Assembly: GCA_947630825.1 (NCBI GenBank)
Contig: CANRJA010000001.1
Span: 140,400-204,399 of the forward strand
From: an uncultured Clostridia bacterium
GTDB lineage: Bacteria; Bacillota; Clostridia; Oscillospirales; Ruminococcaceae
Reading direction: 5' to 3'
Length of the DNA stretch: 64,000 nt
Shown here: piece after piece, positions 51,206 through 59,605 of the stretch
Position numbering within the stretch: the stretch's first letter is position 1
Layout: each line of letters starts with the position of its first letter
The notes under the pieces: model-generated
Databases searched by the model: none
The model's input: the letters and a program-made list of their open reading frames with translations, nothing else
Told to the model about the DNA's origin: nothing
Position numbers and translations under genes: made by a program

Positions 51206-52288
51206 ATGGCAAGACGAATAGGTATTTTAACAAGCGGAGGAGACTGTCCGGGTCTTAATGCGACTATCAGAGGCGTTGCAAAGGCTTGTTATCAGAAATT
51301 CGGTGTTGACGGCGTTGAAATTATCGGTATTCAGGACGGATACTCAGGGCTTATAAACAACCAGTGCAAGCTGATGTCGCCGTCTGATTTTTCGGGTATT
51401 CTCACTCAAGGCGGAACTATTTTCGGAACAAAAAGAACGCCGTACAAGATGATGCAGGTCATTGAGGAGGATAACATAAACAAAGTAAAGGCAATGAAGC
51501 AGACCTACAAAAAGCAGAAGCTTGACTGTCTTTTAACACTTGGCGGAAACGGTACTCACAAGACGGCAAATCTTCTCTCAAGCGAAGGGTTAAACGTGAT
51601 AGGACTTCCAAAAACCATAGACAACGACATCTGGGGAACAGACGTTACCTTTGGATTCCACTCTGCCGTTGACATTGCCACCGACGTTATAGACAGGCTT
51701 CACACAACGGCGAACTCTCACGGAAGGACCCTTGTAGTTGAAATAATGGGAAACAAGGCTGGCTGGCTGACGCTCTATTCTGGAATAGCAGGGGGAGCAG
51801 ATATAATAGTTATTCCTGAGATACCGTTTAATATAAATAAAATCTGCAAAGCTGTTGAAAAGCGCGCAAAAAGGGGAAGTGCCTTTTCAATACTGGCTGT
51901 TGCAGAGGGTGCGTTCGACGAGGACGAAGCAAAGCTCAAGAAAAAAGAGCGTGCGAGAAGAAGAGCAGAGGCAGGCGAGACGACAGCCACAAACAGAATT
52001 GCCAAAGCTATCGAGCAAAACACAGGTTTTGAAACAAGGGTATGCGTTCCGGGGCATATGCTTAGAGGCGGAAGCCCGTCTGCTTACGACAGAGTTTTGG
52101 CAACAAAGTTTGGCTGTCACGCGGCTAATCTCATTGAGCAGGATAAGTATGGCTATGCTGTTGCTATGAAGAACAATATAGTTACCGAAAACAAGCTAGA
52201 AGATGTTGCAGGCAAGACAAAGTTTGTACCTGTTGACGACCAGCTTGTTCAGACAGCCAGAGACATAGGAATTTCCTTTGGCAATTAA
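51206..52288 (+). CDS. pfkA: 6-phosphofructokinase (mixed-substrate type)
   Basis: Phosphofructokinase (360 residues) makes fructose 1,6-bisphosphate, the committed step of glycolysis. Signatures are GILTSGGDCPGLNATIRG, LGGNGTHKTA, PKTIDNDIWGTD and PGHMLRGGSPSAYDR. At the phosphate-donor positions it combines GGNGT (Gly, as in ATP enzymes) with PKTIDND (Lys, as in PPi enzymes). That is the pattern of the mixed-substrate group, so ATP versus pyrophosphate use cannot be settled by sequence. An aldolase gene follows, giving two consecutive glycolytic steps. Confidence 0.93.
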   Translation: MARRIGILTSGGDCPGLNATIRGVAKACYQKFGVDGVEIIGIQDGYSGLINNQCKLMSPSDFSGILTQGGTIFGTKRTPYKMMQVIEEDNINKVKAMKQTYKKQKLDCLLTLGGNGTHKTANLLSSEGLNVIGLPKTIDNDIWGTDVTFGFHSAVDIATDVIDRLHTTANSHGRTLVVEIMGNKAGWLTLYSGIAGGADIIVIPEIPFNINKICKAVEKRAKRGSAFSILAVAEGAFDEDEAKLKKKERARRRAEAGETTATNRIAKAIEQNTGFETRVCVPGHMLRGGSPSAYDRVLATKFGCHAANLIEQDKYGYAVAMKNNIVTENKLEDVAGKTKFVPVDDQLVQTARDIGISFGN

Positions 52289-52380
52289 CCGGCGAGCCGG
52301 CGTGACGCGGATGCTCTTTCTGATTAGAGACAAGAAGCAAGAAGCAAGAGGCAACAGACTAGAGACTAGAAAAATTTTAA
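52289..52380. repeat. GC-hairpin and 7-bp repeats between pfk and fba
   Basis: CCGGCGAGCCGGCGTGACG is followed by reverse-orientation heptads (AGACAAG, AAGCAAG, AAGCAAG, AGGCAAC, AGACTAG, AGACTAG). This is the same family as at 15327-15450, on the other strand. Confidence 0.65.
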
Positions 52381-52461
52381 GATAAAATTTGCTTTTTAAA
52401 GAATAATAATGTATAATAATTTTATTGCATTAGAATTAATTAATTTGGAGGTAAAATATTT

Positions 52462-53325
52462 ATGTTAGTTTCGGCAAAGGAAATGCTAAACAAAGCAAGA
52501 GATGGTAAATATGCAGTAGGACAGTTCAACATCAACAATCTTGAATGGACTAAGGCTATTTTACTTACCGCACAGGAGCAAAACTCACCTGTTATTCTCG
52601 GAGTTTCAGAGGGCGCAGGAAAGTATATGTGCGGATATAAGACGGTCGTAGGAATGGTAAACGGAATGTTGGAGGAGCTTAAAATCACAGTACCTGTTGC
52701 GCTCCACCTTGATCACGGCTCATACGACGGAGCAAAGGCTTGTATTGAAGCAGGTTTCAGCTCGGTTATGTTCGACGGCTCACACTACCCTATTGAAGAA
52801 AACATCGAAAAGACAAAGGAGCTTGTAGCGGAGTGTGAAAAGCTTGGTCTTTCAATTGAAGCAGAGGTCGGCTCGATAGGCGGAGAGGAAGACGGAGTTA
52901 TCGGCGCAGGTGAATGTGCAGACCCAAATGAGTGCAAGGCGATAGCTGATTTAGGCGTTACAATGCTTGCAGCAGGTATCGGAAACATTCACGGAAAATA
53001 TCCTGAAAACTGGGCAGGTCTTTCATTTGAAACTCTTGCCGCTGTTAAGGAAAAGGTAGGAGATATGCCTTTAGTTCTTCACGGCGGAACAGGGATCCCT
53101 GAGGATATGATAAAGAAAGCTATCTCTTTGGGAGTTGCGAAAATCAACGTAAATACAGAATGTCAGCTTGCTTTTCAGGAGGCTACAAGAAAGTATATAG
53201 AAGAAGGCAAGGATAAGCAGGGTAAGGGCTTCGACCCGAGAAAGCTACTTGCTCCGGGCTTTGAAGCTATTAAAGAAACCGTTAAAGAAAAAATGGAGCT
53301 TTTCGGCTCAATAGGCAAAGCGTAA
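52462..53325 (+). CDS. fba: Class II fructose-bisphosphate aldolase
   Basis: This 287-residue zinc-dependent aldolase splits fructose 1,6-bisphosphate. The family is shown by GQFNINNLEWTKAILLTAQEQNSPVI, the zinc/catalytic HLDHG motif, EAEVGSIGGEEDG, and LHGGTGIPED with a zinc His. Length fits. TTTGGAGGTAAA is the RBS. The terminator follows at 53400. Confidence 0.95.
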   Translation: MLVSAKEMLNKARDGKYAVGQFNINNLEWTKAILLTAQEQNSPVILGVSEGAGKYMCGYKTVVGMVNGMLEELKITVPVALHLDHGSYDGAKACIEAGFSSVMFDGSHYPIEENIEKTKELVAECEKLGLSIEAEVGSIGGEEDGVIGAGECADPNECKAIADLGVTMLAAGIGNIHGKYPENWAGLSFETLAAVKEKVGDMPLVLHGGTGIPEDMIKKAISLGVAKINVNTECQLAFQEATRKYIEEGKDKQGKGFDPRKLLAPGFEAIKETVKEKMELFGSIGKA

Positions 53326-53399
53326 ATATAAATCTAAGTTCATACCGAGTGTAGCCTAGTTACCACTCGTTAATAAAAACAGGGATAATACTGAAATTA

Positions 53400-53428
53400 A
53401 AGGCGTATCCTTGTGGTACGCCTTTTTT
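53400..53428 (+). terminator. Terminator after fba
   Basis: AGGCGTA/TACGCCT stem with 9-base loop followed by six Ts. Confidence 0.75.
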
Positions 53429-53640
53429 AGAGGTTAGAGGTTAGAGGTTAGAGATTAGATGTAATTAGCAGCAAGATATTTTTGCCTCTTGCTTCAGCTT
53501 TTAGATGCTAGAAATTTAGAGGCAAGAAGCAAGATTCTATCTATTTTACAAAGTACAAGCCTGCCGTTGTACAAAGTAAATACATTGTACTAACTCTCCA
53601 AAGGCAGATTGCGTGCAGGGCTCAGCCCTGCTCTTGTCTC
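53429..53640. repeat. 7-bp repeats and composite hairpin repeat, locus D
   Basis: TAGAGGT repeats four times (53431-53460), then sparse AGAAGCAAG-type units. From 53558 a composite hairpin repeat follows: AAGCCTGCCGTT...CCAAAGGCAG and CAGGGCTCAGCCCTG, ending in CTTGTCTCT. No gene or riboswitch was found in this region upstream of queT. Confidence 0.65.
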
Positions 53641-53663
53641 TAACAGCAGAAAGGAAAGTATAT

Positions 53664-54212
53664 ATGAAAAATCTAAGTGTAAAAAAAATCGCAATTTTAT
53701 CAGTAACGGCGGCGTTATATGTTGCAGTAACAATGGCTTTAGGCTCACTTGCCTACGGCAGTATTCAGTTTCGCATCTCTGAGGCATTGGTGCTTCTCTG
53801 CTTTTATAAGAAAGAGTACTGCTACTCAATGGTCGTTGGCTGTCTTATCGCCAATATAATAAGCACCGTCGGTGCTATAGATATTATAATCGGAACATTC
53901 GCAACTCTGCTTGCGGTCGTAGTAATAGTCTTGTGTTCAAAGTATCTTCACAAATTTTTTGTTAAAAAGTTCGGAATGAGCGAAAATACCGCTTCGACTG
54001 CCGCATTGATAACAGCGTCTCTGTCGCCTGTGGTGTTCAACGGAGTTTTAGTAGGTCTTGAGCTTAAATACGTATTTGACTTACCGCTGTTTCTGTCAAT
54101 GGGTCAGGTCGCTCTTGGAGAGCTTGTGTGCGTGACCGTTGTGGGAGTAATTCTATTTAAAATCTTGGAGAAAAACAAAGGGTTTATGAAACTAATTAAT
54201 TTTGAAAAGTAA
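53664..54212 (+). CDS. queT: QueT-family queuosine precursor transporter
   Basis: This 182-residue S-component of an ECF transporter has about five helices. The family segment LYVAVTMALGSLAYGSIQFRISEAL and GCLIANIISTVGAIDIIIGTFATLLA identify QueT, which imports a queuosine precursor. I chose the ATG at 53664 because AAAGGAAAG is upstream and it begins MKNLSVKKIAILSVTAALY; an earlier in-frame start at 53613 falls in repeat DNA. No preQ1 riboswitch was recognised upstream. The energising module is not in this window. Confidence 0.9.
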   Translation: MKNLSVKKIAILSVTAALYVAVTMALGSLAYGSIQFRISEALVLLCFYKKEYCYSMVVGCLIANIISTVGAIDIIIGTFATLLAVVVIVLCSKYLHKFFVKKFGMSENTASTAALITASLSPVVFNGVLVGLELKYVFDLPLFLSMGQVALGELVCVTVVGVILFKILEKNKGFMKLINFEK

Positions 54213-54259
54213 TCAGGTACATATGCTTTACCAATAATCAGTGTAAAATATGATAACTT

Positions 54260-54295
54260 TAATCGCTTTGCAATAGCAGAGTGATTTTTTAATTT
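54260..54295 (+). terminator. Terminator after queT
   Basis: AATCGCTTTGC-AATA-GCAGAGTGATT, an 11-bp stem with wobble pairs, followed by TTTT. Confidence 0.7.
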
Positions 54296-54433
54296 TAAAC
54301 AAAAAAATAATAAAATTACTTGCAATTTATAGTTAAATAGTATATAATTGCATTATGGGCAGTAGTGTATTTTGTTTAGTATAAATAAAACATATTATAT
54401 TCTGCAAATTTAATCGAATGGAGAGATAAAAAG

Positions 54434-56524
54434 GTGAAAACATACGATAATACCAAAATAAAAAATATTGCACTGTGCGGTCACGCAGGCTCGGGAAAGA
54501 CCTCGCTGTGCGAGGGGCTTTTATACAAGAGCGGAGCAAGTGAAAGACTGGGTAAAATTGCAGACGGCAATACTGTTTCTGATTATACAAATGAGGAAAT
54601 CACAAGAAAATCCTCTGTTTATACATCTCTTTGCACCTTTGAAAGAGACGGCTTCAAAGTAAATATTTTAGATACACCGGGTCTTTTTGATTTCGCAGGT
54701 GAAATGATAGAAGGAATATCAGCCTGTGATACCGCTATGATAACCGTATCGGGAAAATCAGGAGTAAATGTCGGAACGCACAAGGCATATTCAGCGGCGG
54801 TTTCTATGAAAAAGCCGAGAATGTTTGTTGTTACAAAGCTTGATTCTGAAAACGCAAACTTCTACAATGTGTTGACCGACCTAAAGGCCGCATTCGGTCC
54901 GACAGTATGTCCTGTAGTCGTACCTGTTATTGCAGACAGAAAAATCGTTTCATACGTAAATCTGATAGAGATGAAAGCTTATAAATACGACAGCAGCGGC
55001 AACGCCGTTGAGACGGAAATGCCGACATCTGAACTGGGCGACAAGATAGAGTACCGTCTGCAAGGACTAAAAGAGGCTATATCTGAAGCCGTTGCCGAAA
55101 CAGACGAGGAGCTTTTTGAAAAGTTCTTCAGCGGTGAGGCTTTCACACAAAAAGAGCTCATCGACGGAATACACAAGGGTATGAACGAAGGTGTAATAAC
55201 TCCTGTGACCTGTGTATCCTCCGCAACTCTGGCAGGCGTTGATATGCTGTTGAAGGAAATATCTCTGCTTCTGCCTGTTTCAACCGACGAGGAAACTGCC
55301 GTCGCAACTGACAAAGACGGTTCACCTGTTGAAGTAAAATGCGATATGTCAGAGCCGTTGAGCGCCTTTGTATTCAAAACGGTTGCCGACCCGTTTGTAG
55401 GGAAAATGTCGTTTCTTAAAGTTATGTCGGGCAAAATCAAAACAGGAATTGATGCTGTGAACGCTTCAAACGGCAGCACGCTTAAAATAGGAAAGATGTT
55501 TACACTTGTCGGCAAAAAGCAAATTGAGCTTAATGAGGCAAGCTGCGGAGATATAATTGTTGCTACAAAGCTTGACGTTAATACAAACGACACTATCTGC
55601 GATGCGTCAAGAGTTGTAAAATTCGACGCTGTAGACCTGCCGAAGCCTTGTTACCCTATGGCTGTTAAGGCTAAGGCTCAGGGCGATGAAAGCAAAATTT
55701 CAAGCGCTGTTACAAAGCTCTTGGAACAAGATCTAACTCTTGAATACTATCAGGATGAACTCACTCACGAGCAGATTTTAAAGGGCTTGGGAGATCAGCA
55801 TTTAGGCTCTGCGCTTACAAAACTTAAAAACGATTTCGGAGTTGACATTGAACTAACTGTTCCGAAAATTCCTTACAGAGAAACAATAAGAAAGAAAGTC
55901 AAGGTTCAGGGAAAACATAAAAAGCAATCGGGCGGACACGGTCAGTACGGTGACGTTTGGATAGAATTTGAGCCATGTGTTTCAGACGATTTGATTTTTG
56001 AGGAAAAGATTTTCGGTGGCGCAGTACCTAAAAACTACTTCCCTGCTGTAGAAAAAGGCTTGCAGGAGTGCATTTCTAAGGGTGTTTTGGCAGGTTTCCC
56101 TGTTGTGGGACTAAAGGCTATCTTAGTCGACGGCTCTTACCACCCTGTTGATTCCTCTGAAATGGCGTTCAAGATGGCGGCTACCATAGCTTATAAGGAA
56201 GGTCTTGCTCAGGCTGACCCTGTACTTTTAGAGCCTATCGGAGCATTGAATGTATCGGTACCCGATGAAAACACAGGCGACATAATCGGCGAGCTTAACA
56301 AGCGGCGCGGCAGAGTTCTCGGTATGAACCCGTCAGAGACCGAAAAGGGTATGACAGAGGTTATTGCAGAAGTACCGATTTCTGAAATGAGCGACTTTAC
56401 TATGCTTCTTCGTCAGATGACTCAGGGCAGAGGAAGCTTTACATTAAAGCAGGAAAGATACGAACAGCTTCCTGCGCACTTAGTTGCAAACGTGATCGCC
56501 GAAGCGTCGGTAAGCGGGGATTAA
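54434..56524 (+). CDS. EF-G-like translational GTPase
   Basis: This 696-residue paralogue of elongation factor G has a G1 loop GHAGSGKTSL (about 16-25), DTPGLFDF (G3) and VTKLDSEN (G4), then EF-G domains II to V, e.g. GLGDQHLGSALTKL and KHKKQSGGHGQYGDVWIEF. The usual EF-G effector and NKMD sequences are altered (VTKLD), as in the second EF-G group found in many Clostridia. A GTG start at 54434 follows GGAGAG. It is not accompanied by rpsG/rpsL/tuf, so it is not the main fusA. Precise role unknown. Confidence 0.9.
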   Translation: MKTYDNTKIKNIALCGHAGSGKTSLCEGLLYKSGASERLGKIADGNTVSDYTNEEITRKSSVYTSLCTFERDGFKVNILDTPGLFDFAGEMIEGISACDTAMITVSGKSGVNVGTHKAYSAAVSMKKPRMFVVTKLDSENANFYNVLTDLKAAFGPTVCPVVVPVIADRKIVSYVNLIEMKAYKYDSSGNAVETEMPTSELGDKIEYRLQGLKEAISEAVAETDEELFEKFFSGEAFTQKELIDGIHKGMNEGVITPVTCVSSATLAGVDMLLKEISLLLPVSTDEETAVATDKDGSPVEVKCDMSEPLSAFVFKTVADPFVGKMSFLKVMSGKIKTGIDAVNASNGSTLKIGKMFTLVGKKQIELNEASCGDIIVATKLDVNTNDTICDASRVVKFDAVDLPKPCYPMAVKAKAQGDESKISSAVTKLLEQDLTLEYYQDELTHEQILKGLGDQHLGSALTKLKNDFGVDIELTVPKIPYRETIRKKVKVQGKHKKQSGGHGQYGDVWIEFEPCVSDDLIFEEKIFGGAVPKNYFPAVEKGLQECISKGVLAGFPVVGLKAILVDGSYHPVDSSEMAFKMAATIAYKEGLAQADPVLLEPIGALNVSVPDENTGDIIGELNKRRGRVLGMNPSETEKGMTEVIAEVPISEMSDFTMLLRQMTQGRGSFTLKQERYEQLPAHLVANVIAEASVSGD

Positions 56525-56530
56525 ATTACC

Positions 56531-57448
56531 ATGCTTTGCAATCTATGTCCACGACAATGTAATATTGACAGAGAAATTTCCGCAGGCTTTTGCAAAGCCT
56601 GCGAAAATCTTGATAATGTCAGAGTTTCGAGAGCGGCTCTCCACTTCTGGGAAGAGCCTTGCATAAGCGGAGAAAGCGGCAGCGGAACGGTTTTCTTTTC
56701 AAACTGCAATTTAAGATGCGTTTTCTGTCAAAACGCTGAAATAAGCATAAACGGCGCAGGCAAGGAAATATCCTGTAACCGTTTGGCGGATATATTTTTA
56801 GAGCTTGAGGAACAGGGTGCGGAAAACATAAACCTTGTAACTCCGACACACTATTCATATCAAATCTTGAAGGCTCTTGATATGGTAAAACACAAGCTGG
56901 ACATTCCGATAGTTATGAACTGCGGAGGGTATGAATCAGCGAACACTATAAAGATGTTCGACGGGTATATAGACATTTATCTTCCTGATTTGAAGTACAA
57001 AAGCAGTGAACTGTCGAGCAAATATTCCTCCTGCTCTGATTACTTTGAAAGGGCTGTAGATGCTTTAAAGGAAATGCACAGGCAAGCTCCCAAACTAGTC
57101 TGGGACAGGGGAATAAAAGACGAGGATATAAAAATACTCAAAAAGGGACTTATAATAAGACATCTTGTTTTGCCTAACTGTTATCACGACAGCCTTGACA
57201 TTCTCGACTGGCTCTATGAGTGCAGATTTTTGACAAAGTACAATTTTCTGCTTAGTCTGATGAGCCAATTCACACCCACCGAAGCGTGTAAAGATCACCC
57301 GGAAATTAACAGGCGCATCACTACCTTTGAATATAATAAAGTAGTTAGCAGAGCCGGGCAATATGGGTTCAGGGGGTTTGTTCAGGAACGCTCATCTGCG
57401 CAAGAGGAATATATTCCGCCGTTTGATTTAACCGGAGTAAACTATTAG
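56531..57448 (+). CDS. Radical SAM protein, PflA-like (COG1313 type)
   Basis: This 305-residue radical SAM protein has a CxxxCxxC cluster motif in SNCNLRCVFCQN (about residues 57-66), after an N-terminal Cys-rich CNLCPRQCN region that may bind a second Fe-S cluster. The family resembles pyruvate formate-lyase activating enzymes but is of unknown function. It starts 6 bases after the EF-G-like stop, so the two are co-transcribed. Confidence 0.88.
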   Translation: MLCNLCPRQCNIDREISAGFCKACENLDNVRVSRAALHFWEEPCISGESGSGTVFFSNCNLRCVFCQNAEISINGAGKEISCNRLADIFLELEEQGAENINLVTPTHYSYQILKALDMVKHKLDIPIVMNCGGYESANTIKMFDGYIDIYLPDLKYKSSELSSKYSSCSDYFERAVDALKEMHRQAPKLVWDRGIKDEDIKILKKGLIIRHLVLPNCYHDSLDILDWLYECRFLTKYNFLLSLMSQFTPTEACKDHPEINRRITTFEYNKVVSRAGQYGFRGFVQERSSAQEEYIPPFDLTGVNY

Positions 57449-57696
57449 AAACTAGAAACTAGAAGCAAGACCGCCGAGCCGGCGGTGGCACTGTTGCCTT
57501 TGGAAAGATTGCATAATGTATTTACTCTGAAAAACGGCAGACTAGTACCTAGATGCAAGAAATTAGAAGCCAGAAGCCAGAAGCAAGATGTTATAATCAG
57601 AACTTTGTGGAAAAGATAATTTCTTGTTTCTTGTCTCTGGTTTCAGGCATCTAAAAGTTTAGACAAGACTGATAAATAGGCAAAGGCTCTAATAAA
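57449..57696. repeat. 7-bp repeats and inverted composite hairpin repeat, locus E
   Basis: AGAAACT, AGAAACT, AGAAGCA heptads flank a reversed composite repeat (57468-57541) with the GC hairpin CCGCCGAGCCGGCGG. More AGAAGCCAGAAGCC units follow. No gene was found in this 309-bp gap. Confidence 0.65.
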
Positions 57697-57742
57697 AAAA
57701 GCTGTCAAGGTTAAATGTAAAAATTCATCTCCTCGACAGTTT
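57697..57742 (-). terminator. Terminator after XRE gene (minus strand)
   Basis: CTGTCGAGG pairs with CCTTGACAG (one G-T pair), followed by CTTTTTTTATT on the minus strand. Confidence 0.65.
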
Positions 57743-57757
57743 TATTATGCTTTATTT

Positions 57758-57976
57758 TTAGTCTTTATAGCTTCTCTTTTTGTTTGTTAATCCGCTTATA
57801 TAATCTAAAGATGTGTCGTACAAAATTGCTAATTTCACTGCAAAATCCATAGGTACTTTACTCTCTCCTCGTTCATATCGCTGATACTGTGAAGTATGCA
57901 TATTTAATAATTTAGATACTTCTGCTTGGCTCATATCTCTATCTTCTCTAAGGTCTTTTATTCTATTGAATATCAT
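57758..57976 (-). CDS. XRE-family HTH transcriptional regulator, 72 aa
   Basis: This 72-residue Cro/CI-type HTH protein has IKDLREDRDMSQAEVSKLLNMHTSQYQRYERGESKVP and a C-terminal LAILYDTSLDYISGLTNK. It has the same domain-only form as the protein at 3580-3786 and shares its core pattern, but is clearly diverged. RBS AGAGGTGAT lies upstream of ATG. No phage genes are adjacent. Confidence 0.88.
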   Translation of the reverse strand: MIFNRIKDLREDRDMSQAEVSKLLNMHTSQYQRYERGESKVPMDFAVKLAILYDTSLDYISGLTNKKRSYKD

Positions 57977-58019
57977 AAAATCACCTCTAAATCTACTATA
58001 AATCAGTAGGTTTTTTCAT

Positions 58020-58883
58020 TTAATCCATTCTAACAAACTCAGGCTTATGCTTTTTAAAATAAGCCAGATACTTAAATCCTGCCCGTTTAACAAGCTCCCC
58101 ACATTCGGCTATCCCTTTGCCTAAGTCGGAAACTCGGTGTGCGTCCGAGCCGAGAGAAATAATCTCTCCGCCCAAATCACGATACAGATTTATATACTTA
58201 AAATCAGGAAAAGGCTTGCCGTACTTCTGCCTTAGACCCGATGTGTTCACCTCTATACCCTTTGAATTTTGAATGATGACCTTAAAGCACTCCTCAATTA
58301 TATCGTCGTATTTTGAAATGTCAGTTTTAAGTCCGTACTCTCCCTCTATATATCTGAGCGTGTAAGTTAAATGCCCTAAAATGTCGAATTTTCCCCACTT
58401 GCATAGCTTCAGAAGCTCTAGGAAATAGTTCTCTAACAGCTTGTCGATTTCGCTGTCTGAATAGTTTTCATACTTGATAAAGCAAAAGTCGGGACGCTTC
58501 GGAAGCTCGTGCATTGAACCGATTATAAAGTCCAGACGCTTATCCTCAACCGCTTTGTCGGCAATGTCAAAGTCGTGAGTTGCCTGACCAAGCTCAATTC
58601 CGCAGATAAGATTTATCTTGTCTGAGTATCTCTCCTTCAGCTTTGTTACACAGTCAAGCGATTTGTCAAAATCATTTCGGAAGCCGTATGTGTCGTGTTC
58701 GTTAGGCTCGGCGTTATAGTAGTCTATACCATACCAGCGGTTGCACTCGCAATGGTCTGTTATTGCATAAGCCTCAAGACCCAACTTTATTGCCCTCTCA
58801 ACCATCTGAACAGGTTCGGCGTCGGCGTCGGGTGAAAAATGTGTGTGTGTATGGCAGTCGATAAGACCTTTGAGTTCGTTCAT
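58020..58883 (-). CDS. PHP-family histidinol-phosphatase
   Basis: This 287-residue PHP-domain protein matches HisK/HisJ-type histidinol phosphatases, which remove phosphate in histidine synthesis. Metal-binding motifs include DCHTHTHFSPDA at the N-terminus, ITDHCE, and SLGSDAH. Length fits. It is alone rather than in a his operon, so other phosphoester substrates cannot be excluded. Confidence 0.9.
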   Translation of the reverse strand: MNELKGLIDCHTHTHFSPDADAEPVQMVERAIKLGLEAYAITDHCECNRWYGIDYYNAEPNEHDTYGFRNDFDKSLDCVTKLKERYSDKINLICGIELGQATHDFDIADKAVEDKRLDFIIGSMHELPKRPDFCFIKYENYSDSEIDKLLENYFLELLKLCKWGKFDILGHLTYTLRYIEGEYGLKTDISKYDDIIEECFKVIIQNSKGIEVNTSGLRQKYGKPFPDFKYINLYRDLGGEIISLGSDAHRVSDLGKGIAECGELVKRAGFKYLAYFKKHKPEFVRMD

Positions 58884-59050
58884 TTTATTTCTCCGTTTCT
58901 TAATTTATAGTTTATAGTATACCATAATCGCAATAAATTGCAAGGAAGTTAGTCTTTAAGCGTACATAAAAAGTGTTGAAATAATCTTCGGTGTATGATA
59001 TAATTTTGTATAATGATGAAATAAAACCTCACAGAAAATGGTGATTAAAG

Positions 59051-59578
59051 ATGAGAGTAAATATAAAGCTGTTTATTTTATCGATAATACTCGGAGTGTT
59101 GGGCATTTTGCTGCCTTGGTTCTTCGGCGGGATTACTCTGTTCGGTACTGGACTGCTCCCTATGGAGTTTCCTATTCTGCTTTGCGGAATGGTCTGCGGT
59201 TTGGGTTACGGCGGCGTTGTCGGGACAATAGTACCTATACTGTACTCGCTTATTTTCGGTACAATGGACATATACCCGTTGGGAGTTGCAACAGCCGTTG
59301 AGCTTTGCGCTTACGGTGTTTTGTGCGGTCTGCTTTATAAGACGCTGAAGCAAAATGTTTATGTATCCCTGCTGCTTTCTATGTTCAGCGGAAGGGCGAT
59401 ATTCTATATCGTATATTATTTTACTCTCCGCTATGATGGGAAAGTATACACAGCCGATATGTTTATAAACGGAGAGGTTTTAAACGTAATTGCAGGAATA
59501 GCAATTCAGATTATATTTATACCTCTTATCGTTCTGATACTTAACAAGACGGGTATTGTACACAAAGGCGAAAAGTAA
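59051..59578 (+). CDS. ECF-transporter S-component-like membrane protein
   Basis: This is a 175-residue protein with five to six hydrophobic helices. FPILLCGMVCGLGYGGVVGTIVPILYSLIFG resembles the substrate-binding components of energy-coupling factor transporters. ATGGTGATTAAAG is a modest RBS before ATG 59051. It is followed by the DUF1015 gene 27 bp downstream. The substrate is unknown. Confidence 0.7.
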   Translation: MRVNIKLFILSIILGVLGILLPWFFGGITLFGTGLLPMEFPILLCGMVCGLGYGGVVGTIVPILYSLIFGTMDIYPLGVATAVELCAYGVLCGLLYKTLKQNVYVSLLLSMFSGRAIFYIVYYFTLRYDGKVYTADMFINGEVLNVIAGIAIQIIFIPLIVLILNKTGIVHKGEK

Positions 59579-59605
59579 AACACATTATATAAAGGAGAAC
59601 ACACT

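Noticed and set aside
53326..53663. preQ1 riboswitch expected upstream of queT
   Set aside because: No preQ1-I hairpin plus A-rich tail or ribosome-binding overlap was found; the region is repeat DNA.
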